Origin: JBFJVZ01 sp041623895
GTDB lineage: Bacteria > Planctomycetota > Planctomycetia > Pirellulales > Pirellulaceae
DNA: 8,347 nucleotides
Assembly: GCA_041623895.1 (NCBI GenBank)
Contig: JBFJVZ010000352.1
Coordinates: 1 to 8,347 of the forward strand
Direction: 5' to 3'
Part shown: positions 1 through 7,395 of the stretch, piece by piece
Position numbering within the stretch: the stretch's first letter is position 1
How the letters are laid out: the number at the start of each line of letters is the position of its first letter
The notes under the pieces: model-generated
Databases searched by the model: none
The model's input: the letters and a program-made list of their open reading frames with translations, nothing else
What the model was told of the DNA's origin: nothing
Translations under genes and position numbers: made by a program

Positions 1-253
1 TCTCGTCGGCCGTGCCGCTCTTGGCCTGGCCGGCAAAGGCAACCGTCACCTTGCTGCCGGGTTTACTCCAACCCCAGACGGGGACGGGCATCTGTCGTTG
101 AAGAATCGCACCGTCGATAAAAGGCGAGCCCAGTTCGAGCGCGGGGGTGAGATTCCCGCTGGGCGCTTGCGCGGCGGCGTTCGCGAGGAACGACATGTAC
201 AGCACGACTGCTGCGATGGTGAAAGCCGTTGTCCTGAATGGTGTGTTGTTCAT
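1..253 (-). CDS. Sialate O-acetylesterase-like protein, N-terminal part (runs off the left edge)
   Basis: Only the first 84 codons are in the window. The ATG at 253-251 gives a signal peptide with a hydrophobic core at about residues 9-24 and an Ala-rich cleavage region (residues 24-29), so the product is exported. Residues 39-76 then read like the start of the SASA/DUF303 sialate O-acetylesterase family: a Leu-Gln-Arg stretch (51-53), Pro-Val-Pro-Val-Trp-Gly-Trp (56-62), and a short beta-rich segment ending in Phe-Ala-Gly-Gln (73-76). In that family this N-terminal beta domain precedes an SGNH esterase domain that removes O-acetyl groups from sugars; here the catalytic part lies outside the window. 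The sulfatase gene upstream ends 59 bp before this start on the same strand, so co-transcription is likely. I see no clear ribosome binding site. The family call is by motif resemblance; the sugar substrate is unknown. Confidence 0.8.
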   Translation of the reverse strand, partial: MNNTPFRTTAFTIAAVVLYMSFLANAAAQAPSGNLTPALELGSPFIDGAILQRQMPVPVWGWSKPGSKVTVAFAGQAKSGTADE

Positions 254-312
254 TGTTGATGTTTTTGGGAACTCTTGTTTTGATGGTCAGCCAAGGTTTG
301 TCGCCGCAAGAC

Positions 313-1689
313 TCATTTCCCGCCGCCTCCGTGCCTGGGTTGTACGTCTTTGGACCATTGGTTGTGGAGGGCCAACAAATGCGACACCAGTTCCGGCTTC
401 TCTTTCAGATAATTCTTTTCTTCCGGCTGAGCATCTTTCAGGTTGTGCAGCGAACGAGCTTCGTCGTCTCGGCCCAACAGCTTCCACTGGGCTTCGCGCA
501 CGGCCCAGCGGTTACCCCATTGCCAGTGCAGCGTTTCGTAGTGGGATTTCGCCTCTTGTGACTCAATGATTGGCAACAGGCTGCTCCCGTCCAGCGTGAC
601 ATCGGGTCGTGCTACGTCGCAAAGCTCAAGAATGGTCGGCATCCAATCCATGGCGGTGACGGCCTGATCACGCACCTGGCCCTGGGGCAGTTCGTCCGGA
701 AAGCTGATGATTGCCGGCACGCGGATTCCACCTTCCAAGAAGGAGCTTTTCTGGCCCAGCCATTTGCCCGTGTTGCCACCGCCACTGGCTCCGTAGAAGT
801 GTCCTTTGGGCAATCCGCTGGCGTGGTTGTCTACTTGGATCTTGTAGGTGGTCTCCTCGGAGTGTCCGTTGTCGCTCATGAACACGATGATCGTGTTATT
901 GCGTAAGCGGTGCGCCTCGAGCTTGTCCAGGAGCTGACCGACGTAGTGGTCCGTCGTCGAGATCATCGCGCCGTAAGAGCGACGCGCTTCGTCTTTCAGC
1001 GAGGCGTACTTCGCTTCGAATTGCGTTAAAGCCTGTTCGGGATAGTGCGGGATATTGAACGGCACGTACAGAAAGAATGGACGGTCCTTGTTTTCGTCGA
1101 TGAATCGCAACGCCCGACGAACCATCAGCTCCGGAAAGTACTCCCCGTTTGCCTGCACGGGCATCGTGCCTTCGTACAGATCGTGAAAACCGGTGCGGTG
1201 CAGGAAGTGGTGGTTGAAGTTGTCAATGAAGCCATCACGAATACCGAAGAACTCGTCGAAGCCCTGTTTCATTGGGCCATAGTCCCGGTGGGCACCGAGG
1301 TGCCACTTGCCGTAAAGCGCTGTGCGGTAGCCGGCCGATTTGAGCGCCTCGGCAAGCGTGACCTCTTGCAACGCCATGTTGATCCCTTTGGCGGAGTTCA
1401 TATCGCCCTGAGTCCAGAAGTGAACGCCGCTCCGTTGCGGATGTCGCCCAGTCAATAGCATCGCACGTGCCGGGCAGCAGACGGTATGAGCGTACGCCTG
1501 CGTAAACCGCACACCAGTCGCCGCAAGTTGATCGATGTTGGGTGTGTCAAGGTCGGTCGAGCCATAGCAATTGGCATCGAGTGTTCCTTGATCGTCGCTG
1601 AACAGGACGACAACATTGGGACGCTGCTTCGCCAGCACCGCAGAAAGATTGATGCTGCAGAATGCCAGCAGGATAAGAAGTCGATTCAT
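313..1689 (-). CDS. Exported formylglycine-dependent sulfatase (S1 family)
   Basis: Predicted to hydrolyse sulfate esters, probably on a polysaccharide or its oligosaccharides, outside the cytoplasm. Numbering from the ATG at 1689 gives 458 aa. Residues 1-20 form a compact signal peptide (MNRLLILLAF...). The sulfatase hallmarks follow in order: metal-binding Asp-Asp at 32-33; the signature Cys-Cys-Pro-Ala-Arg at 71-75, with Cys71 the residue converted to formylglycine, followed by Leu-Thr-Gly-Arg; Gly-Lys-Trp-His-Leu near 127-131; an Asn-Ile-Pro-His near 212-215; Ser-Asp-Asn-Gly at 272-275; and Lys314 with Glu-Gly-Gly at 319-321. Length is normal for a single-domain sulfatase. An in-frame ATG at 1722 would add 11 polar residues before the signal peptide, so I prefer 1689; neither has a good ribosome binding site. 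It needs a formylglycine-generating enzyme, not seen here. The sialate O-acetylesterase-like gene follows 59 bp downstream. Substrate subfamily cannot be assigned by eye. Confidence 0.93.
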   Translation of the reverse strand: MNRLLILLAFCSINLSAVLAKQRPNVVVLFSDDQGTLDANCYGSTDLDTPNIDQLAATGVRFTQAYAHTVCCPARAMLLTGRHPQRSGVHFWTQGDMNSAKGINMALQEVTLAEALKSAGYRTALYGKWHLGAHRDYGPMKQGFDEFFGIRDGFIDNFNHHFLHRTGFHDLYEGTMPVQANGEYFPELMVRRALRFIDENKDRPFFLYVPFNIPHYPEQALTQFEAKYASLKDEARRSYGAMISTTDHYVGQLLDKLEAHRLRNNTIIVFMSDNGHSEETTYKIQVDNHASGLPKGHFYGASGGGNTGKWLGQKSSFLEGGIRVPAIISFPDELPQGQVRDQAVTAMDWMPTILELCDVARPDVTLDGSSLLPIIESQEAKSHYETLHWQWGNRWAVREAQWKLLGRDDEARSLHNLKDAQPEEKNYLKEKPELVSHLLALHNQWSKDVQPRHGGGGK

Positions 1690-1737
1690 AATGTTGTGGT
1701 TCGTTTCGTGGTTAGAATTCATTCATTTCACGCGATG

Positions 1738-1788
1738 CCGCAGCCTGGTACTGTCCTCACAACTGCGGAGGACAGTACCCCGCAGCCT
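1738..1788. repeat. 33-bp perfect hairpin flanked by 9-bp direct repeats
   Basis: Arms GGTACTGTCCTC (1747-1758) and GAGGACAGTACC (1768-1779) are perfectly complementary around a 9-nt loop. CCGCAGCCT occurs immediately on both sides (1738-1746 and 1780-1788) with no spacer. This is the architecture of a very small inserted element with a target-site duplication. It lies in the divergent region between the sulfatase and the HEAT-repeat gene. There is no T-run after either arm, so an intrinsic terminator is less likely. Whether it is mobile is inference. Confidence 0.75.
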
Positions 1789-1797
1789 CGCCTGCGG
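1780..1797. repeat. GC-rich palindrome, possible target of the hairpin insertion
   Basis: CCGCAG (1780-1785) and CTGCGG (1792-1797) are complementary around a 6-nt loop. The left half is also the right-hand direct repeat of the adjacent 33-bp hairpin. Removing the hairpin and one direct repeat restores an intact palindrome, so the hairpin may have entered a pre-existing palindromic sequence. Confidence 0.5.
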
Positions 1798-1840
1798 CGT
1801 TGCGTTAAACACGAGACGGTTCAAGATTGTGGCTTCCAAA

Positions 1841-1846
1841 AGAGGT
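1841..1846 (+). promoter_or_regulatory. Ribosome binding site for the HEAT-repeat gene
   Basis: AGAGGT sits about 10 nt before the ATG at 1856. It favours this start over upstream in-frame ATGs, which would force translation through the hairpin element. Confidence 0.45.
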
Positions 1847-1855
1847 CTTTCTATT

Positions 1856-3535
1856 ATGTCAGGATCTCGTCCACGTGCAGTGGTCCTCGCTGCAGAGTAT
1901 AAATTGGCTGTGCTTGAGGATACACGCCATCAACGGCTTTCGGTGAATCTCTGGTTAGTCCGGCTGACCATTGTGGCCGTAGCTGCGTTCACGCTCTGTT
2001 GTCTTGTCTTCCCAGCGTTTGCAACCACACCAGATGAAGTTGCTAAGCAGATTGAACAAGACCGAGAAATACTTTCTCACGCCGGAATCACGCCGAATGC
2101 TGACGGTGCGATCCATTTTCTCAGTCGTCTTCATCCAACCGAGCAGACGAGACAGACCGTTACCGAACTGATCGCAAAGCTTGGACACGACAACTATGTT
2201 TCGCGAGAGAAAGCTACAGATGAGCTAGAAAAACTCGGCATTGTTGCTGAAGCTCAACTGACCAAGGCTTGGGGAAACGCGGATTTGGAAGTCGTGAAAC
2301 GAGTGCGTCGTTTGTTGGGGTTGATTCAAAGTACCAAGGAATCCGCAGCACACAACGCCGTCCTGTCGGCCATCTTTCGGACTCTCAGTCGTGAGCGGCA
2401 CGAGAGTAGTGCACGTATGATTCTGCGAACGATTCCTTTGCTTGAAAGGAAAGGCCATTTTGACGAAGCCTGCGTGGCGCTGTGGTTTGCCGCTACTCGC
2501 GAAGATATTGATCGGGTTCGTCAGGCGACCAAACAGGAAGACATCGCGTTAAAGACGGCGGCGATCCCTGCCTTGGAAGTCGCCGCGGACGAATCAGCGG
2601 TGGCTGAGCTTGAGCCGCTCTTGTCTCACGAAGTGGATCAGATTCGGCTTGCCACCGTACGCGCCTTGATCGATCGTCTGCCGACAAAGTGTGTCAGCGT
2701 GTTGTTGGATCTACTCGAGTCGGACAGTTACACCATCAAGCTGCAGGCCGCGTGGCTACTAAATCAGATTTTTGCAAACTCCGCGGACCAGGACGTTGAC
2801 TTGCAATTCGCGGCGCAGGCGAAGCTCTGGAAACAACAAGCGGCGGAGCTTGACGCGTCAGACTGGAATATTCCGCTGGGCGCTAAGCGTTTTCAACTGT
2901 CCCTCTATCGAGTCCTTTATCGTGAAGAATTCGTTGCCGGGACTGCGAATATCAAAGACCGTTATGGCGAGCTTCGTTACGAAACTACCGTAGACGGTGC
3001 CCGCGCTTCAGCAAGTCAAGGAGTGGTTCGATTGCACGGTGATCACAACGAAGGTGATCAGAGATTATTCATCACCGCTGAACAGCTTGTTGGCAAGGAC
3101 GAACTCAAGACCGCATTTGTGCTGACCGCTGAGATTGGAGGCGAATCGCTGGGCACCGGAACTTACCATGTTGGAATATCGGTAGGTAATCTCCGAGTTC
3201 TCTTCCATCCGGGCTATCGTTATGGAGGTTTTCGCATTGAACGAGTCGACAACCATAAATACATGCTCAGCAATCAAAGAATGACCTTCACGCCTGCGGC
3301 AGGAATTTTGCACAAAATGCGCGTCAGTGTTATTCCGCAGCAGGACAAGTCCGTGCTGCTGAAGACACGTATCATCGATGGCGAGAATCCAAATCAAACG
3401 TACGAAATCGAGTTTCGCGCACAAGCCGATGATATCGGCCCCATCAACCGCGTGGCGATCGAGCGGAGCGGCCGTGTTGGCGGCGCAGGCTTATTTGGGT
3501 TCTTTCAAGTCGATACGACTGGCGTCGACCAGTAG
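1856..3535 (+). CDS. Exported HEAT-repeat protein with C-terminal beta domain, function unknown
   Basis: 559 aa from the ATG at 1856. A long hydrophobic segment at about residues 32-56, ending Phe-Pro-Ala-Phe-Ala, is a signal peptide or N-terminal anchor. Residues about 100-155 carry a helical repeat (Leu-Ile-Ala-Lys-Leu-Gly, then Arg-Glu-Lys-Ala-Thr-Asp-Glu-Leu and Val-Val-Lys-Arg-Val-Arg-Arg-Leu-Leu), a pattern common in planctomycete HEAT/armadillo-like proteins. More HEAT-like helices occupy about 235-325. Residues about 355-555 look all-beta, rich in Gly, aromatic and Val/Ile strands, and may be a lectin-like sandwich; I do not recognise it as a named family. An in-frame GTG at 1943 would give a shorter n-region (NLWLVRLTIV...) and is a plausible alternative start. 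The open frame extends back to 1616, but that part overlaps the sulfatase start and the hairpin. The gene looks more AT-rich than its neighbours. It stands alone on its strand. Likely a binding or scaffold protein; no enzyme motif seen. Confidence 0.85.
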   Translation: MSGSRPRAVVLAAEYKLAVLEDTRHQRLSVNLWLVRLTIVAVAAFTLCCLVFPAFATTPDEVAKQIEQDREILSHAGITPNADGAIHFLSRLHPTEQTRQTVTELIAKLGHDNYVSREKATDELEKLGIVAEAQLTKAWGNADLEVVKRVRRLLGLIQSTKESAAHNAVLSAIFRTLSRERHESSARMILRTIPLLERKGHFDEACVALWFAATREDIDRVRQATKQEDIALKTAAIPALEVAADESAVAELEPLLSHEVDQIRLATVRALIDRLPTKCVSVLLDLLESDSYTIKLQAAWLLNQIFANSADQDVDLQFAAQAKLWKQQAAELDASDWNIPLGAKRFQLSLYRVLYREEFVAGTANIKDRYGELRYETTVDGARASASQGVVRLHGDHNEGDQRLFITAEQLVGKDELKTAFVLTAEIGGESLGTGTYHVGISVGNLRVLFHPGYRYGGFRIERVDNHKYMLSNQRMTFTPAAGILHKMRVSVIPQQDKSVLLKTRIIDGENPNQTYEIEFRAQADDIGPINRVAIERSGRVGGAGLFGFFQVDTTGVDQ

Positions 3536-3656
3536 AAGCTGTCTCGATATGTCGATTCATGTTGAGCCGTGACGCGTGGCAACCGGGCCAATGAGTAATG
3601 AACGCCGGGGAATTCTTCAGCATATGGCCGGCGCGGATGTTCCGTTACGAAATGCA

Positions 3657-5060
3657 TCAAACGATCGCTTTGATCGGCGGAGCTGTGGCGATGTGGTGGG
3701 GCCGGCCTTGAATATCCGTTATCGTCGCTTCCGGTGTCAGTCCCAGGCAGTGGAAGATGGTGGCCATCAAGTTTTCTGGTCGTACCACACCGTCCTTGGG
3801 TTCAGCGCCGTTGACGTCAGACTCACCATAAACCACGCCGGGTCGAATTCCACCGCCAGCCAGGGCGACAGAGAAAACGTTGCCCCAATGATCGCGTCCG
3901 CCCCGTGGGTTGAGCTTCGGTGTGCGGCCGAACTCGCCCATCCATACCACCAGCGTCTGGTCCAGCAAACCACGGTCATGCAGATCATCGATCAAAGCGC
4001 TGCAGGCTGCGTCCATGGGAGGCATCAGTTTGTCTTTCAGCAGATGGCTATGATTCTGATGCGTATCCCACATCGGACTTCCTGTCGGACCATCAGGATC
4101 GCGCGTCCAGTTCACTTGGACCAGCGACACACCGGCTTCGACCAACCGCCGGGCCAGCAGTACGCTCTGGCCGAATCGATGATTGCCGTAACGCTCGCGC
4201 ACAGCTTTGGGCTCGGCATCCAAATTGAAAACGCCGCGGGTCGAGGAACTGGTCAACAATTCGGTCGCGGTTTTCGTCCAAAGATCGTGCGTTTGGATGG
4301 CCAACGATTCCCCCGAACCGCCAAGGTTAGAATCCAACTGCTTGAGTAAGGACAAGCGACTTCGCAAACGATTGTTCGTCACGCCATCCGGCAAACTCAG
4401 ACCGCTGATCTTGAAATCAGGCTGGCTCGGATCGCAGTGAATCAACCAGGGGTCAGCGGCTCGGCCCAGAAAGCCGGCGTCCTGCCCCGGCCAAGTAATC
4501 ATGCCGTTGTTCCAGATATGTTCCGGCAACGTCACCGCTCCCGGCAGCGGTCCGCGACGCGGCAACAGTTCTCTCGCCACTCCACCCAGAGACGGCCAAA
4601 GATTTGGCTCTTTGGCCGTCGCGTTTTCCTGGTTCTTGGGACTATGGGGTCGTCCGGTCAGCATGTAATAGCCGCTGGCCGAATGCGCGTTGTCCTCTGT
4701 CCGCATCGCCCGCAATACGCTCCATCGATGCGCCTGCCCCGCCAATTGAGGCATCAGTTCGCCGACATGCAGCCCCGGTAAGCTGGACTGGATCACACCG
4801 AAATCGCCCCGGATGTCTGATGATGCATCGGGCTTGGGATCCCATGTCTCATGCTGCGGTGGCCCACCGGCAAGGAACAAGACGATGACCGACTTGGCCC
4901 GGCCAAAGGAGCGTCCGGCTACGGGGACTGCAGCTGGGGCGGTGAGTGCTCGCTGCAATCCGGCAGCTGACAACCCCATGGCGCCGCCGACGCGCAGCAG
5001 CTCTCGACGAGTCATGATACCCCCGCTCGAGTTGCGAGTCACATCACACAACGAGAACAT
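3657..5060 (-). CDS. Tat-exported DUF1501 protein (alkaline-phosphatase superfamily fold)
   Basis: 467 aa. The N-terminus has the usual layout of this family: about 16 residues, then a twin-arginine motif (Thr-Arg-Arg-Glu-Leu-Leu at 17-22) and a Gly/Ala-rich hydrophobic stretch, so export is by the Tat route, folded and possibly with metal bound. DUF1501 hallmarks are present along the length: Leu-Phe-Leu-Ala-Gly-Gly-Pro-Pro (61-68) with His70 and Asp74; Asn-Ala-His-Ser-Ala-Ser-Gly-Tyr-Tyr (124-132); Trp-Asp-Thr-His (331-334); Gly-Glu-Phe-Gly-Arg-Thr-Pro (375-381); Gly-Arg-Asp-His-Trp-Gly (388-393). No Cys/Ser-x-Pro-x-Arg sulfatase motif is visible, so it is not a formylglycine sulfatase although the fold is related. 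In planctomycetes DUF1501 genes often sit beside DUF1549/DUF1553 cytochrome genes; here none is adjacent and it follows a sulfatase gene by 197 bp on the same strand. Biochemical function is not known to me. It converges with the HEAT-repeat gene, 121 bp apart. Confidence 0.93.
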   Translation of the reverse strand: MFSLCDVTRNSSGGIMTRRELLRVGGAMGLSAAGLQRALTAPAAVPVAGRSFGRAKSVIVLFLAGGPPQHETWDPKPDASSDIRGDFGVIQSSLPGLHVGELMPQLAGQAHRWSVLRAMRTEDNAHSASGYYMLTGRPHSPKNQENATAKEPNLWPSLGGVARELLPRRGPLPGAVTLPEHIWNNGMITWPGQDAGFLGRAADPWLIHCDPSQPDFKISGLSLPDGVTNNRLRSRLSLLKQLDSNLGGSGESLAIQTHDLWTKTATELLTSSSTRGVFNLDAEPKAVRERYGNHRFGQSVLLARRLVEAGVSLVQVNWTRDPDGPTGSPMWDTHQNHSHLLKDKLMPPMDAACSALIDDLHDRGLLDQTLVVWMGEFGRTPKLNPRGGRDHWGNVFSVALAGGGIRPGVVYGESDVNGAEPKDGVVRPENLMATIFHCLGLTPEATITDIQGRPHHIATAPPIKAIV

Positions 5061-5065
5061 TTGAA

Positions 5066-5072
5066 ACCTCCC
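5066..5072 (-). promoter_or_regulatory. Strong Shine-Dalgarno for DUF1501
   Basis: On the minus strand GGGAGGT lies 5 nt before the ATG at 5060. It fixes that start, rather than the Met at residue 16 nearer the twin-arginine motif. It is the best ribosome binding site in the window. Confidence 0.7.
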
Positions 5073-5145
5073 GGGCTGTCAACACAGTTCTCCGATCTTG
5101 CTGCCCTTCGTGACAGTTTACTTGTACTCTTTGTAACCGAGCCGT

Positions 5146-5164
5146 TTGGCCGGGGGACGGCCAA
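5146..5164. repeat. Inverted repeat between sulfatase and DUF1501 genes
   Basis: TTGGCCG (5146-5152) and CGGCCAA (5158-5164) form a perfect 7-bp stem with a 5-nt loop. It lies 93 bp after the upstream sulfatase stop and 85 bp before the DUF1501 start. No T-run follows on the minus strand, so it could be a Rho-independent terminator only in a degenerate form; it may instead be an mRNA-stabilising or regulatory hairpin. Confidence 0.4.
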
Positions 5165-5257
5165 CTACTCGAAGATTCCACGTTTTCGTTCGGCTCCGTT
5201 CAATGCGATCCCGCAGGCTCGTTCCCGAGAAAGATCCTGAAAACTTCGCACTGCTGT

Positions 5258-7192
5258 TCAATTTGGCGACTTTCGTATCTTGGGGCGGGGCTCAGCGGGG
5301 TTGTCCCGAGCGGAGAGTGCGGCGCGGGAGTAACCCCCTTTTGCAGCATCACGCGGCACCGGCGGTTCCGGATAGCTGCGGAGGAAGTTGTGCTCGTCGA
5401 TCAGGTTGATGTAGTAGTGTGTCGTCCCCGCGGGTAACTGAGCCCGTACCTTATCATCGGGGATAACTTCAGCGGGCTTGCGGAACCACTCTTCGTATCT
5501 CTGGCCGCCGTTTTGCGTGTAGATCAGATTCGCTCGAATGACACGGGCTCCGTGCTCGCGGTAGGTGAATTCGGCGGTGCTGCCTTTTCTGTGATGAGCA
5601 ACCACGGTAGGGACTTCCTCCTTGTGTGGCAGTTCACCATGATGATTTGGGTTGTAGTACGGGTAGCTGGCCTTCATCTCAGTCAGGATTTCGCTCAGTC
5701 GCTGGTTCAGCTCGCGCGCCTTTTTGGGCATGGCGTCGGCCAGGTTATCAGACTCTTCAATATCAACTCGCTCGATTCGCCCGTCTTCCGACTTATACAG
5801 CCGGTATAGTTCCAGCTCCGGCGTCGCTGGGTTGTTGACGTGTTCGTAATTGCGAACAAGTTTGTAGTCACCCACTCGGATCGTACTTTCCAGTGCAACG
5901 CTGTTCGGGAAATGCCAGACCATTGTGTTGCGAACACGACCGTCCCTGTCACGGACCAGCGATGCATCGGTCGGGTCTTTTAGCAGCAATGGCACCAGGT
6001 CAAGTCCGTCCAGATGTTTGCCGGCCGGTTTGGGGGCTCCGCACAGTGACAGAATCGTCGGGTAGAAATCGAGCCCATTGACCATCACATTCGAATCGAC
6101 GCCCGCTTTGATGCCGGGTCCCGTGATGATCAATGGAACTCGTGTGCCGCCTTCCATCAGTGAGATCTTACCACGGTCCAGCGGGTAGTTGTCGGTAATG
6201 ATCTGACCAGGAACTTTCTCCATGCCGCCGTTATCGGAAGTGAAGATGATGTAGGTATTCTCATTCAGCTTATATCCGGGCCAGCGCGGGTCATCGGTCG
6301 CTTCCAGCAAAGCGAACAACTGACCCATGTGATAGTCCAGCGTTTCAACCATCGCACAGTAGAACGGATTCGTTTGCCCTTCCCCGTCCCATTGCTCGGG
6401 TTGTTCAGGAAGTGTGACGCCCAGTTTCTGGCAGTATTTGTCCAGCAATTTGCGGCTGCGAGTATGAATCGGTGTGTGGACAAGCCAGGTGGCATAGTAC
6501 AGAAAGAACGGCTTGTCTTTGTGCTCACGCACGAAGGTCATCGCGTCCTCGCTGTTCTGATGAAAAGGGAAGCCATTTTCATCCAGCCGGAATGGATCGT
6601 CAGCCGCTTGGGTAGCAAATCCAGTCAGACGATGTGGACGCATTGGCTCGGTGGCGCCGCGGGCATGCCTGGTCCAAGCGAAACCTTGATCTACCGGTTG
6701 AGGGAAAGCATTGTGACTGATGGCCATGTGCCACTTGCCGCAATGACCGGTGACGTAACCATGTTTCTGCAGCACTTTGGGAAACGTGATTTCGTCTTCC
6801 GGCATGCGACCGCTGTACCAGGGCGGCATCATTCGGTGAGCGGTCTTGTGGTGAGGTGCGGGTGGCGCGCCTCCTACGACGTGCGTCTTCTGAGCTCGCG
6901 CCGGATGGTTGCCGCTCATGATAGCGCAGCGAGTCGGCGCACACGTGGGTGCAGGAGCGTACGCCTGCCGAAACAACACACCCGTCTTAGCGAGCGCGTC
7001 GATGTTCGGCGTCTCCATCGGCGAGGGATCGTCGATGTCGTAGCATGCCACATCCTGCCAGCCCAGATCGTCTGTCAAAATCAGAATCACGTTCGGCTTG
7101 GCGGGCCTGGCTTCGGCCGGCGCGTCGCTGTGTCCAGCCGCCGCCGGAATCAAGACAAGAAAGAGGACGATTTTTAGGGCAAGCGTTTTCAC
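5258..7192 (-). CDS. Exported formylglycine-dependent sulfatase with extra C-terminal domain
   Basis: 644 aa from a GTG at 7192, giving a clean signal peptide at residues 1-20 (MKTLALKIVLF...). Sulfatase hallmarks: Asp-Asp at 41-42; Cys84-Ala-Pro-Thr-Arg88, with Cys84 the formylglycine precursor, then Met-Ser-Gly-Asn; Gly-Lys-Trp-His at 152-155; Val-His-Thr-Pro near 238-241; Ser-Asp-Asn-Gly at 319-322; Lys342 and Glu-Gly-Gly at 347-349. After the sulfatase domain (to about residue 510) come an amphipathic linker and a beta-rich segment at about 530-610 with aromatic residues, ending in a basic, Pro/Ala-rich tail. The protein is therefore about 150-190 residues longer than the sulfatase at 313-1689. 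In-frame ATGs at 7213 and 7261 are possible starts, but only the GTG has a good ribosome binding site (GGAGAA, 7 nt away), and the 7261 start adds a peptide that looks like translated intergenic sequence. Likely role is desulfation of an extracellular glycan; the substrate is not readable from sequence. Same strand as DUF1501, 197 bp upstream of it. Confidence 0.92.
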   Translation of the reverse strand: MKTLALKIVLFLVLIPAAAGHSDAPAEARPAKPNVILILTDDLGWQDVACYDIDDPSPMETPNIDALAKTGVLFRQAYAPAPTCAPTRCAIMSGNHPARAQKTHVVGGAPPAPHHKTAHRMMPPWYSGRMPEDEITFPKVLQKHGYVTGHCGKWHMAISHNAFPQPVDQGFAWTRHARGATEPMRPHRLTGFATQAADDPFRLDENGFPFHQNSEDAMTFVREHKDKPFFLYYATWLVHTPIHTRSRKLLDKYCQKLGVTLPEQPEQWDGEGQTNPFYCAMVETLDYHMGQLFALLEATDDPRWPGYKLNENTYIIFTSDNGGMEKVPGQIITDNYPLDRGKISLMEGGTRVPLIITGPGIKAGVDSNVMVNGLDFYPTILSLCGAPKPAGKHLDGLDLVPLLLKDPTDASLVRDRDGRVRNTMVWHFPNSVALESTIRVGDYKLVRNYEHVNNPATPELELYRLYKSEDGRIERVDIEESDNLADAMPKKARELNQRLSEILTEMKASYPYYNPNHHGELPHKEEVPTVVAHHRKGSTAEFTYREHGARVIRANLIYTQNGGQRYEEWFRKPAEVIPDDKVRAQLPAGTTHYYINLIDEHNFLRSYPEPPVPRDAAKGGYSRAALSARDNPAEPRPKIRKSPN

Positions 7193-7395
7193 AGTCGATT
7201 TCTCCACAATCATCGGGTGTTCAACCGTTGCCAGGATAACCGGATTCGATGTTCGCCGCATTCGGGCGTGCGATGGGACGTGTGGATCGGCGGAAAAACC
7301 GACGAGTAGAAGATGTCGGCCAGGACTTGCAGAGGGTACAATTCATTGCCCGTGGGGCCAACGGCCGCTGACTTCCTGTAGCCAGGCGCGCGAGG
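7193..7395. other. Intergenic spacer with a stop-free minus-strand frame, no supported gene
   Basis: Between the long sulfatase and the SGNH remnant. On the minus strand one frame has no stop from about 7420, inside the remnant, to the TGA just before 7211. It includes the peptide GNELYPLQVLADIFY but has no credible start and does not resemble the SGNH family. I read it as noncoding, possibly a dispersed intergenic repeat or debris of the interrupted SGNH gene. Confidence 0.4.
7200..7205 (-). promoter_or_regulatory. Shine-Dalgarno supporting the GTG start of the long sulfatase
   Basis: Minus-strand GGAGAA with a 7-nt spacer to the GTG at 7192-7190. The upstream ATGs at 7213 and 7261 have no comparable site, so this element decides the start choice. 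Confidence 0.5.

Noticed and set aside
1616..1855. N-terminal extension of the HEAT-repeat gene by 80 codons
   Set aside because: It overlaps the start of the divergent sulfatase and reads through the hairpin element; a better start with a ribosome binding site exists at 1856.
3536..3656. Bidirectional terminator between the convergent genes
   Set aside because: I looked for a stem followed by a T-run on either strand and found none convincing.
3576..4349. 257-codon plus-strand open frame
   Set aside because: Entirely antisense to DUF1501 over most of its length, with no domain or convincing start; explained by the codon bias of the opposite strand.
5077..5082. Perfect TTGACA (-35-like) on the minus strand before DUF1501
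   Set aside because: It is only 16 nt from the ATG, so the matching -10 box and transcription start would fall inside the coding sequence.
6329..7177. 282-codon plus-strand open frame
   Set aside because: Antisense to the long sulfatase, whose catalytic motifs are all intact; the composition is Arg/Val-rich as expected of a shadow frame.
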